Shown here: one piece after another, positions 12,701-24,298 of the stretch
How the letters are laid out: the number at the start of each line of letters is the position of its first letter
Position numbering within the stretch: position 1 is the stretch's first letter
NCBI GenBank assembly: GCA_026018925.1
Contig: JAKSZU010000032.1
Coordinates: forward strand, 868,001 to 932,000
Direction: 5' to 3'
Length of the DNA stretch: 64,000 nucleotides
Origin: Tupaia tana
Taxonomy: Eukaryota; Chordata; Mammalia; Scandentia; Tupaiidae
Program-made: the position numbers and the translations under genes
Notes under the pieces: generated by a model
What the model saw: the letters and a program-made list of their open reading frames with translations, nothing else
What the model was told of the DNA's origin: nothing
Databases searched by the model: none

Positions 12701-13489
12701 TCTCCAACCGTAACACTGAACCGAAAACTAACAGTAGCCCTAAACTTACTCCCTCAAACTAAGTTCAACCCTAACCTAACCTGAAGCCTAACGCAAACCA
12801 TAGACCTAACCCTAACCCAAGGCGGACACCTGAAGCTCAACCCCAACCCTAACCTGACCCTGACGCTATCTCCAACCGTAACACTGAACTGAAAACTAAC
12901 AGTAGCCCTAAACTTACTCCCTCAAACTAAGTTCAAACCTAACCTAACCTGAAACGTATCTCAAACCACAGACCTGACCCTAACCGTAGGCGGACACCTT
13001 AAGTTCAACCCCAACCCTAACCTGACCCTCACGCTAACTCCAAACGTAACACTGAACCAAAAACTAGCAGTAGCCCTAAACTTACTCCCTCAAACTAAGT
13101 TCAAACCTAACCTAACCTGAAGCCTAACTCAAACAATAGACCTAACTCTAACCCTAGGCGGACACCTTAAGCTTAACCCCAACCCTAACCTGACCCTGAG
13201 GCTAAATCCAACCGTAACACTGAACCGAAAACTAACAGTAGACCTAAACTGACTCCCTCAAAGTAAGTTCAAACCTAACCTAACCTGAAGCCTAAATCAA
13301 ATCATAGACCTAACCCTAACCCTAGGCGGACACCTCATGCTTAAACCCCACCGTACCCTGACCTTGACGCTTACTCCAACTGTAACAGTTAACCGAAAAC
13401 TAACAGTAGCCATAAGCTTACTCCCTCAAACTAACTTCAAACCTAACCTAACCTGAAGCCTAAATCAAATCATACACCTAAACCTAACC
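12701..13489 (+). repeat. Satellite spacer between the 3.2-kb duplicates
   Basis: About 4.7 ordinary monomers, including a CCTGAGGCTAAATCC type and a CTCATGCTTAAACCCC type. The same two types reappear in this order near 19.5-19.8, 26.1-26.3, 46.6-46.8 and 50.8-51.0 kb. No non-satellite sequence is present. Confidence 0.7.
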
Positions 13490-16060
13490 CTAGGCGGACA
13501 CCTTAAGCTCAACCCCAAACCTAACCAGACCCTGACGCTTAATCCAACCATAACAGTGAACCGAAAACTAACAGTAGCCCTAAACTTACGCCCTCAAACT
13601 AAGTTCAAACATAACCTAACCTGAAGCCTAAATAAAACCATACACCTAACCGTAATTCTAGGCGGACACCTTAAGCTCAACCCCAAACATAACCTGGCCC
13701 TAACGCTAACTCCAACCGTAACAGTTACCCGAAAACTAACAGTAGCCCTAAACTTACTCACTAAAACTAAGTTCAAACGTAACCTAACCTGGAGCCTAAA
13801 TCAAACCATGGACCTAATCCTAACACTAGGCAGACACCTCAAGCTAACCCCAACCCTAACCTGACCCTGAAGCTAACTCCAACCATAATACTGAACCGAA
13901 AACTAACAATAGCCCTAAACTTACTCCCTCACACTCAGTTCACACCTAACCTAACCTGAAGCCTAAATCAAACCATACACCTAACCCTAACCCTAGGCGG
14001 ACACCTTAACTTCAACCCCAAACCTAACCTGACCCTGACGCATACTCCAACTGTAACATTTAACCGAAAACTAACAGTAGCCCTAAACTTACTCCCTCAA
14101 ACTAAGTTCAAACATAACCTAACCTGAAGCCTAAATCAAACCATACACCTAACCCTAACCCTAGGTGGACACCTTAAGCTCAACCCCAACCCGAACCTGG
14201 CCCTGACGCTAACTCCAACAGTAACAGTTACCCTAAAACTAACAGTAGCCCTAAACTTTCTCCCTGAAACTAACTTCAAACCTAACCTAACTTGAAGCCT
14301 AACTCAAACCATAGACCTAACCCTAACCCTAGGCGGACACCTGAAACTCAACCACAACCCTAACCAGACCCTGAGCTATCTCCAACCGTAATACTGAACC
14401 GAAAACTAACAGTAGCCCTAAACTTACTCCCTCAAACTAAGTTCAAACCTACCCTAACCTGGACCCTAACTCAAACCATAGACGTAACCCTAACCCTAGG
14501 CGGACACCTGAAGCTCAATCACAACCCTAACCTGACCCTGACGCTATCTCCATCCGTAACACTGAACCGAAAACTAATAGTAGCCCTAAACTTACTCCCT
14601 CAAACTAAGTTCAAACCTAACCTAACCTGAAGCCTCACTCAAACCACAGACCTAACCCTAACCCTAGGAGGACACCTTAAGCTCAACCCCAACCCTAACC
14701 TGACACTCACGCTAACTCCAATCGTAACACTGTACCGAAAACTAACAGTAGCCCTAAACTTACTCCCTCAAACTAAGTTCAAACCTAACCTAACCTGAAT
14801 CCTAACTCAAACAATAGACCTAACCCTAACCCTAGGCGGACACCTTCAGCTTGACCCCAACCCTAACCTGACCCTGAGGCTAAATTCAACCGTAACACTG
14901 AACCAAAAAATACAATAGGCCTAAACTTACTCCCTCAAACTAAGTTCAAACCTAACCTAACCTGAAGCCTAACTCAAACCATAGACCTAACCCTAAGCCT
15001 AGGCGGACACCTGAATCTCAAACCCAACCCTAACTTGACCATGACGCTATCTCCAACCATAACACTGAACCAAAAACTAACAGTAGCCCTAAACTTACTC
15101 GCTCAAACCAAGTTCAAACCTAACCTAACCTGAAGCCTAAATCAAATCATAGACCTAACCCTAACAATAGGCGGACACCTGAAGCTCAACACCTACCCTA
15201 ACCTGACCCTGACGCTATCTCCAACCGTAACACTGAACCGAAAACTAACAGTAGCCCTAAACTTACTCCCTCAAACTAAGTTCAAACCTAACCTAACCTG
15301 AACCCTATCTCAAACCACAGACCTAACCCTAACCCTAGGTGGACACCTTAAGATCAACCCCAACCCTAACCAGACATTCACGCTAACTCCAAATGTAACA
15401 CTGAACCAAAAACTAACAGTAGCCCTAAACTTACTCCCTCAAACTAAGTTCAAACCTAACCTAACCTGAAGCCTAAATCAAATCATAGACCTAACCCTAA
15501 CCCTAGGCGGACACCTTAAGCTCAACCCCAACCCTAACCTGACCTCCAGGCTAACTCCAACCATATCACTGAACCGAAAACTAAGACTAGCCCTAAACTT
15601 ACTCCCTCAAACTAAGTTCAATCCTAACCTAACCTGAAGCCTAAATGAAACCATAGACTTAACCCTAACCCTAGGCGGACACCTTATGGTTAACCCCAAC
15701 CATAACCTGACCCTGACGCTTACTCCAACCGTAACAGTTAAACGAAAACTAACAGTAGCCCTAAACTTACTCCCTCAAACTAAGTTCAAACCTATCCTAA
15801 CCTGAAGACTAAATCAAACCATACACCTAACACTAACCCTAGGCGGACACCCCTAGCTCAACCCCAACCCGAACCTGGCCCTTTCGCTAACAACAACAGT
15901 AACAGTTACCCGAAAACTAACAGTAGCCCTAAACTTACTCCCTCAAACTAACTTCAAACCTAACATAACTTGAAGCCTAACTCAAACCATAGACCTAACC
16001 CTAACCCTAGGCGGACACATGAAACTCAACCACAACCCTAACCAGACCCTGACGCTATCT
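13490..16060 (+). repeat. Duplicated block, right member of the 3.2/3.36-kb pair
   Basis: Partner of 10,300-12,700, with one extra monomer at about 13,981-14,148 carrying CTTAACTTCAACCCC and GACGCATACTCC. The offset changes from 3,188 to 3,357 bp across it (169 bp). Similarity ends near 16,060, where AACAAACAGTAGCC and a CCTGGACCC monomer follow. Confidence 0.85.
14800..15412 (+). repeat. Four-monomer cassette, copy 4 (complete)
   Basis: Same order as 11.44-12.05 kb, with AGGCCT at 14917 and ACCAGACATTCACG in the fourth monomer. It is the paralogue of copy 3 through the enclosing block duplication. Confidence 0.85.
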
Positions 16061-16799
16061 CCAACCGTAACACTGAACCGAAAACAAACAGTAGCCCTAA
16101 ACTTACTCCCTCAAACTAAGTTCAAACCTAACCTAACCTGGACCCTAACACAAACCATAGACCTAACCCTAACCCTAGGCGGACACCTTAACCTCAACCC
16201 CAACCCTAACCTGAACCTCACGCTAACTCCAACCGTAACACTGAACCGAAAACTAACAGTAGCCCTAAACTTACTCCCTCAAACTAAGTTCAAACCTAAC
16301 CTAACCTGAAGCCTAACTCAAACCATAGACCTAACCCTAACCCTAGGCGGACACCTGAAGCTCAACCCCAACCCTAACCTGACCATGACGCTATCTCCAA
16401 CCGTAACACTGAACCGAAAACTAACAGTAGCCCTAAACTTACTTCCTCAAACTAAGTTCAAACCTAACCTAACCTGAAGCCTAACTCAAACCACAGACCT
16501 AACCCTAACCCTAGGCGGACACCTTAAGCTCAACCCCAAACCTAACCGGACCCTCACGCTAACTCCAAACGTAACATTGAACCGAAAACTAACAGTAGCC
16601 CTAAACTGTCTCCCTCAAACTAAGTTCAAACCTAACCTAACCTGAAGCCTAACTCAAACAATAGACCTAACGCTAACACTAGGCGGACACCTTAATCTTA
16701 ACCCCAACCCTAACCTGACCCTGAGGCTAAATCGAACCGTAACACTGAACCGAAAACTAACAGTGGCCCTAAACTTACTCCCTCAAACTAAGTTCAATC
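16061..16799 (+). repeat. Transition-zone satellite monomers
   Basis: About 4.4 ordinary monomers. A CCTGGACCC monomer at about 16,138 lacks the usual in-frame TGA, which is why a frame stays open from 16,019 to 16,309; this is not a gene. A CAGTGGCC monomer at about 16,763 belongs to a type that becomes common between here and 33 kb. Confidence 0.7.
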
Positions 16800-17455
16800 C
16801 TAACCTAACCTGAAGCCTAAATCAAACCATACACCTAACCCTTACCCTAGGCGGACACCTTAAGCTCAACCCCAAACCTAACCTGACCCTCACGCTTACT
16901 ACAACCGTAACAGTTAACCAAAAACTAACAGTAGCCCTAAACTGACTCCCTCAAACTAAGTTCAAACCTAACCTAAGCTGAAGCCTAAATCAAATCATAG
17001 ACCTAACCCTAACCCTAGGCAGACACCTTATGCTTAACCCCCACCCTAAACTGACCCTGACGCTTACTCCAACTGTAACAGTTAACCGAAAACTAACAGT
17101 AGCCCTAAACTTACTCCCTCTAACTAACTTCAAACCTAACCTAACCTGAAGCCTAAATCAAACCATACACCTAACCCTAACCCTAGGCAGACACCTTAAG
17201 CTAAACCCCAAACCTAACTTGGCCCTGACGCTAACTCCAACAGTAACAGTTACCCGAAAACTAACAGTAGCCCTAAACTTACTCCCTCAAACTAAGTTCA
17301 AACCTAACCTAACCTGAAGCCTAACTCAAACAATAGACCTAACCCTAACCCTAGGCGGACACCTTAAGCTTGACCCCAACCCTAACCTGACCCTGACGCT
17401 TACTCCAACCGTAACAGTTAACCGAAAACTAAAAGTAGCCCTAAACTGACTCCCT
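16800..17455 (+). repeat. CTTACTAC / CTCTAACTAAC cassette, copy 1
   Basis: Monomer order: CTTACTACAACC with GTTAACCAAAAAC; then CTGACTCCC with ATCATAG and TTATGCTTAACCCCC; then CCTCTAACTAACTTC leading to AACTTGGCCC; then CAATAG with AAGCTTGACC. This order recurs at about 33.4, 43.5 and 51.7 kb, so it is an inherited multi-monomer unit now dispersed over 35 kb. Confidence 0.75.
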
Positions 17456-17747
17456 CAAACTAAGTTCAAACCTAACCTAACCTGAAGCCTAAATCAAATC
17501 ATAGACCTAACCCTAACACTAGGCGGACACCTTAAGGTCAACCCCAACCCTAACCTGACCTCCAGGCTAACTCCAACCATATCACTGAACCGAAAACTAA
17601 GAGTAGCCCTAAACTTACTCCCTCAAACTAAGTTCAATCCTAACCTAACCTGAAGCCTAAATGAAACCATAGACCTAACCCTAACCCTAGGCGGACACCT
17701 TATGGTTAACCCACACCATAACCTGACCCTGAGGCTAAATCGAACCG

Positions 17748-20700
17748 TAACACTGAACCGAAAACTAACAGTAGCGCTAAACTTACTCCCTCAAACTAAG
17801 TTCAAACCTAACCTAACCTAGAGCCTAACTCAAACCGTAGACCTAACCCTAACACTAGGCGGACACCTGAAGCTCAACCCCAACCCTAACCTGACCCTGA
17901 CGCTATCTCCAACCGTAACACTGAACCGAAAACTAACAGTAGCCCTAAACTTACTCCCTCAAACTAAGTTCAAACCTAACCTAACCTGAAGCCTAACTCA
18001 AACCACAGACCTAACCCTAACCCTAGGCGGACACCTTAAGCTCAACCCCAACCCTAACCTGGCCCTGACGCTAACTCCAACCGTAACAGTTACCCGAAAA
18101 CTAACAGAAGCCCTAAACTTACTGCCTCAAACTAAGTTCCAACCTAACCTAACCTGAAGCCTAAATGAAACCATACACCTAACCCTAACCCTAGGCGGAC
18201 ACCTTAAGCTTGACCCCAACCCTAACCTGACCCTGACGCTTACTCCAACCGTAACAGTTAACCGAAAACTAACAGTAGCCCTAAACTTACTCCCTCAAAC
18301 TAAGTTGAAACCTAACCTAACCTGAAGCCTAATTCAAACCACAGACCTAACCCTAACCCTAGGCGGACACCTTAAGCTTAACCCCAACCTAACCTGACCC
18401 TGAGGCTAAATCGAACCGTAACACTGAACCGAAAACTAACAGTGGCCCTAAACTTACTCCCTCAAAATAAGTTCAATCCTAACCTAACCTGAAGCATAAA
18501 TGAAACCATAGACCTAACCCTAACCCTAGGCGGACACCTTATGCTTAACCCCCCCCCCTAACCTGACCCTGACGCTTACTCCAACCGTAACAGTTAACCG
18601 AAAACTAACAGTAGCCCTAAACTCACTCACTCAAACTAAGTTCAAACCTAACCTAACCTGAAGCCTAAATCAAATCATAGACCTAACCCTAACCCTAGGC
18701 GGACACCTTATGCTTAACCCCCACCCTAACCTGACCCTGACGCTTACTCCAACTGTAACAGTTAACCGAAAACTAACTATAGCCCTAAACTTAGTCCCTC
18801 AAACTAACTTCAAACCTAACCTAACCTGAAGCCTAAATCAAACCATACACCTAACCCTAACCCTAGGCTGACACCTTAAGCTCAATCCCAACCCTAACCT
18901 GGCCCTGACGCTAACTCCAACAGTAACAGTTACCCGAAAACTAACAGTAGCCCTAAACTTACTCCCTCAAACTAACTTCAAACCTAACCTAACTTGACAC
19001 CTAACTCAAACCATAGACCTAACCCTAACCCTAGGCGGACACCTGAAACTCAACCACATCCCTAACCAGACCCTGACGCTATCTCCAACCATAACACTGA
19101 ACCGAAAACTAACAGTAGCCCTAAACTTACTCCCTCAAACTAAGTTCAAACCTAACCTAACCTGAAGCCTAACTCAAACCATAGACCTAACCGTAACCCA
19201 AGGAGGACACCTGAAGCTCAACCCCAACCCTAACCTGACCCTGACGCTATCTCCAACCGTAACACTGAACCGAAAAATAACAGTAGCCCTAAACTTACTC
19301 CCTCAAACTAAGTTCAAACCTAACCTAACCTGAAGCCTATCTCAAACCACAGACCTAACCCTAACACTAGGCGGACACCTTAAGCTCAACCCCAACCCTA
19401 ACCTGAAACTCACGCTAACTCCAAACGTAACACTGAACCAAAAACTAACAGTAGCCCTAATCTTACTCCCTCAAACTAAGTTCAAACCTAACCTAACCTG
19501 AAGCCTAACTCAAACAATAGACCTAAACCTAACAGTAGGCGGAAACCTTAAGCTTAACCCCAACCCTAACCTGACCCTGAGGCTAAATCCAACCGTAACA
19601 CTGAACCGAAAACTAACAGTAGACCTAAACTGACTCCCTCAAACTAAGTTCAAACCTAACCTAACCTGAAGCCTAAATCAAATCATAGACCTAACCCTAA
19701 ACCTGGGCGGACACCTCATGCTTAAACCACACCCTACCCTGACCTTTACGCTTACTCCAACTGTAACAGTTAACCGAAAACTAACAGTAGCCCTAAACTG
19801 ACTCCCTCAAACTAAGTTCAAACCTAACCTAACCTGAAGAATAAATCAAACCATATACCTAACCCAAACCCTAGGCGGACACCTTAAGCTCAACCCCAAC
19901 CCTAACCTGACCTCCAGGCTAACTCCAACCATATCACTGAACCGAAAACTAAGAGTAGCCCTAAACTTACTCCCTCAAACTAAGTTCAATCCTAACCTAA
20001 CCTGAAGCCTAAATGAAACCATAGACCTAACCCTAACCCTAGGCGGACACCTTATGGTTAACCCCCACCATAATCTGACCCTGACGCTTACTCCAACCGT
20101 AACAGTTAAACGAAAACTAACAGTAGCCCTAAACTTACTCCCTCAAACTAAGTTCAAACCTATCCTAACCTGAAGACTAAATCAAACCATACACCTAACC
20201 CTAACCCTAGGCGGACACCTTAAGCCCAACCCCAACCCGAACCTGGCCCTGACGCTAACTCCAACAGTAACAGTTACCCGAAAAATAACAGTAGCCCTAA
20301 ACTTACTCCCTCAAACTAACTTCAAACCTAACCTAACTTGAAGCCTAACTTAAACCATAGACCTACCCCTAACCCTAGGCGGACACCTGAAACTCAACCA
20401 CAACCCTAACCAGACCCTGACGCTATCTCCAACCGTAACACTGAACCGAAAACAAACAGTAGCCCTAAACTTACTCGCTCAAACTAAGTTCAAACCTAAC
20501 CTAACCTGGACCCTATCTCAAACCATAGACCTAACTCTAACCCTAGGCGGACACCTGAAGATCAATCACAACCCTAACCTGACCCTGACGCTATCTCCAA
20601 CCGTAACACTGAACCGAAAACTAACAGTGGCCCTAAACTTACTCCCTCAAACTAAGTTCAATCCTAACCTAACCTGAAGCCTAAATGAAACCATAGACCT

Positions 20701-21115
20701 AACCCTAACCCTAGGCGGACACCTTATGGTTAACCCCCACCATAACCTGACCCTGAGGCTAAATCGAACCGTAACACTGAACCGAAAACTAACAGTGGCC
20801 CTAAACTTACTCCCTCTAACTAACTTCAAACCTAACCTAACCTGAAGCCTAAATCAAACCATACACCTAACCCTAACCCTAGGCGGACACCTTAAGCTCA
20901 ACCCCAACCCTAACTTGGCCCTGACGCTAACTCCAACAGTAACAGTTACCCGAAAACTAACAGTAGCCCTAAACTTACTCCCTCAAACTAAGTTCAAACC
21001 TAACCTAACCTGAAGCCTAACTCAAACAATAGACCTAACCCTAACCCTAGGCGGACACCTTAAGCTTGACCCAAACCCTAACCTGACCCTGACGCTTACT
21101 CCAACCGTAACAGTT
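17748..21115 (+). repeat. 6,551-bp tandem duplication, left copy of the shared part
   Basis: Matches 24,299-27,667 at a constant offset of 6,551 bp (39 monomers less one base). Shared rare forms: CAGTAGCGC then CCTAGAGCC (17820 and 24371), AAAATAAGTTCAATCC, CTTAGTCCCTC (18790 and 25341), GTAACCCAAGGAGGACAC, TTTACGCTTACTCC, GAAGAATAAATC, and TTAAGCCCAACCCC. Most of the block is near-identical, but about 18,200-18,420 here is a different pair of monomer types from 24,750-24,970. Similarity ends at about 21,115, where AAACTAAATTAGCCC begins. Confidence 0.9.
18549..18558 (+). repeat. Run of ten C
   Basis: CTTAACCCCCACCCTAACC is the usual sequence. Here the A is replaced and one C is added, giving a 10-base C run. 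The paralogous site at about 25,100 has the ordinary form, so the change came after the 6.55-kb duplication, or is a homopolymer error in the assembly. Confidence 0.9.
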
Positions 21116-21417
21116 AACCGAAAACTAAATTAGCCCTAAACTGACTCCCTCAAACTAAGTTCAAACCTAACCTAACCTGAAGCCTAAATCAAATCATAGA
21201 CCTAACCCTAACCCTAGGCGGACACCTTAAGCTCAACCACAACCCTAACCTGTCCTCGAGGCTAACTCCAACCATATCACTGAACCGAAAACTAAGAGTA
21301 GCCCTAAACTTACTCCCTCAAACTAAGTTCAATCCTAACCTAACCTGAAGCCTAAATGAAACCATAGACCTAACCCTAACCCTAGGCGGACACCTTATGG
21401 TTAACCCCCACCATAAC

Positions 21418-24191
21418 CTGACCCTGAGGCTAAATCGAACCGTAACACTGAACCGAAAACTAACAGTGGCCCTAAACTTACTCCCTCAAACTAAGTTCAA
21501 TCCTAACCTAACCTGAAGCCTAAATGAAACCATAGACCTAACCCTAACCCTAGGCGGACATCTTATGCTTAACCCCCACCCTAACCTGACCCTGACGCTT
21601 ACTCCAACTGTAACAGTTAACCGAAAACTAACAGTAGCCCTAAACTTACTCCCTCAAACTAAGTTCAAACCCAACCTAACCTGGAGCCTAACTCAAACCA
21701 CAGACCTAATCCTAACCCTAGGCGGACACCTTAAGCTCAACCCCAAACATAACCTGGCCCTGACGCTAACTCCAACCGTAACAGTTACCCGAAAACTAAC
21801 AGTAGCCCTAAACTTACTGCCTCAAACTAAGTTCCAACCTAACCTAACCTGAAGCCTAAATGAAACCATACACCTAAACCTAACCCTAGGCGGACACCTT
21901 AAGCTCAACCCCAACCCTAACCTGGCCGTGACGCTAACTCCAACAGTAACAGTTACCCGAAAAATAACAGTAGCCCTAAAGTTACTCCCTCAAACTAAGT
22001 TCAAACCTAACCTAACCTGAAGACTAACTCAAACAATAGACCTAACCCTAACCCTAGGCGGACACCTTAAGCTTGACCCCAACCCTAACCTGACCCTGAC
22101 GCTTACTCCAACCGTAACAGTTAACTGAAAACTAACAGTAGCCCTAAACTTACTCCCTCAAACTAAGTTCAAACCTAACCTAACCTGAAGTCTAACTCAA
22201 ACCACAGACCTAACCCTAACCCTAGGCGGACACCTTAAGCTTAACCCCAAACCTAACCTGACCCTGAGGCTAAATCGAACCGTAACACTGAACCGAAAAC
22301 CAACAGTGGCCCTAAACTTACTCCCTCAAACTAAGTTCAATCCTAACCTAACCTGAAGCCTAAATGAAACCATAGACCTAACCCTAACCCTAGGCGGACA
22401 CCTTATGCTTAACCCCCACCCTAACCTGACCCTGACGCTTACTCCAACTGTAACAGTTAACCGAAAACTAACAGTAGCCCTAAACTTACTCCCTCAAACT
22501 AAGTTCAAACCCAACCTAACCTGGAGCCTAACTCAAACCACAGACCTAATCCTAACCCTAGGCGGACACCTTAAGCTCAACCCCAAACATAACCTGGCCC
22601 TGACGCTAACTCCAACCGTAACAGTTACCCGAAAACTAACAGTAGCCCTAAACTTACTGCCTCAAACTAAGTTCCAACCTAACCTAACCTGAAGCCTAAA
22701 TGAAACCATACACCTAAACCTAACCCTAGGCGGACACCTTAAGCTCAACCCCAACCCTAACCTGGCCGTGACGCTAACTCCAACAGTAACAGTTACCCGA
22801 AAAATAACAGTAGCCCTAAAGTTACTCCCTCAAACTAAGTTCAAACCTAACCTAACCTGAAGACTAACTCAAACAATAGACCTAACCCTAACCCTAGGCG
22901 GACACCTTAAGCTTGACCCCAACCCTAACCTGACCCTGACGCTTACTCCAACCGTAACAGTTAACTGAAAACTAACAGTAGCCCTAAACTTACTCCCTCA
23001 AACTAAGTTCAAACCTAACCTAACCTGAAGTCTAACTCAAACCACAGACCTAACCCTAACCCTAGGCGGACACCTTAAGCTTAACCCCAAACCTAACCTG
23101 ACCCTGAGGCTAAATCGAACCGTAACACTGAACCGAAAACCAACAGTGGCCCTAAACTTACTCCCTCAAACTAAGTTCAATCCTAACCTAACCTGAAGCC
23201 TAAATGAAACCATAGACCTAACCCTAACCCTAGGCGGACACCTTATGCTTAACCCCCACCCTAACCTGACCCTGACGCTTACTCCAACTGTAACAGTTAA
23301 CCGAAAACTAACAGTAGCCCTAAACTTACTCCCTCAAACTAAGTTCAAACCCAACCTAACCTGGAGCCTAACTCAAACCACAGACCTAATCCTAACCCTA
23401 GGCGGACACCTTAAGCTCAACCCCAAACATAACCTGGCCCTGACGCTAACTCCAACCGTAACAGTTACCCGAAAACTAACAGTAGCCCTAAACTTACTGC
23501 CTCAAACTAAGTTCCAACCTAACCTAACCTGAAGCCTAAATGAAACCATACACCTAAACCTAACCCTAGGCGGACACCTTAAGCTCAACCCCAACCCTAA
23601 CCTGGCCGTGACGCTAACTCCAACAGTAACAGTTACCCGAAAAATAACAGTAGCCCTAAAGTTACTCCCTCAAACTAAGTTCAAACCTAACCTAACCTGA
23701 AGACTAACTCAAACAATAGACCTAACCCTAACCCTAGGCGGACACCTTAAGCTTGACCCCAACCCTAACCTGACCCTGACGCTTACTCCAACCGTAACAG
23801 TTAACTGAAAACTAACAGTAGCCCTAAACTTACTCCCTCAAACTAAGTTCAAACCTAACCTAACCTGAAGTCTAACTCAAACCACAGACCTAACCCTAAC
23901 CCTAGGCGGACACCTTAAGCTTAACCCCAAACCTAACCTGACCCTGAGGCTAAATCGAACCGTAACACTGAACCGAAAACCAACAGTGGCCCTAAACTTA
24001 CTCCCTCAAACTAAGTTCAATCCTAACCTAACCTGAAGCCTAAATGAAACCATAGACCTAACCCTAACCCTAGGCGGACACCTTATGCTTAACCCCCACC
24101 CTAACCTGACCCTGACGCTTACTCCAACTGTAACAGTTAACCGAAAACTAACAGTAGCCCTAAACTTACTCCCTCAAACTAAGTTCAAACC
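21418..24191 (+). repeat. 840-bp (five-monomer) higher-order repeat, about 3.3 copies
   Basis: Comparing line by line, 21,562-24,191 repeats with period exactly 840 bp and I found no mismatch between copies. A looser extension to about 21,418 has one substitution at the CTAACAGTGG/CCAACAGTGG site and one at 21561 (T for C). The five monomers are: TTATGCTTAACCCCC with CCAACTG; CTGGAGCC with CCAAACATAACCTGGCC; CACCTAAACC with CCTGGCCGTGACG and AAAATAACAG; GACTAACTC with CAATAG and AAGCTTGACC; and GAAGTCTAAC with CCTGAGGCTAAATCG and CCAACAGTGG. Repeated open frames from 21,565, 22,405, 23,245 and 24,085 arise from TTATGC plus a TGG in place of the usual TGA; they are repeat artefacts. Confidence 0.97.
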
Positions 24192-24298
24192 TAACCTAAC
24201 CTGGAGCCTAACTCAAACCACAGACCTAACCCTAACCCTAGGAGGACACCTTAAGCTCAACCCCAACGCTAACCTGACCCTCACGCTAACTCCAACCG

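Noticed and set aside
15890-15900. Possible CENP-B-like box (CTTTCGCTAAC)
   Set aside because: It is a single mutated monomer. The required TTCG...CGGG arrangement is absent and it does not recur.
16019-16309. Open reading frame of 96 codons
   Set aside because: It is pure satellite: two monomers joined because one has CCTGGACCC instead of CCTGAAGCC. The same peptide pattern, rich in N, L and T, reappears wherever this substitution occurs. There is no start context, codon bias or conserved domain.
18549-18558. Ten-base C run as a functional element
   Set aside because: It arises from one substitution plus one added base in an ordinary monomer, and the paralogous site lacks it; a mutation or sequencing error is sufficient.
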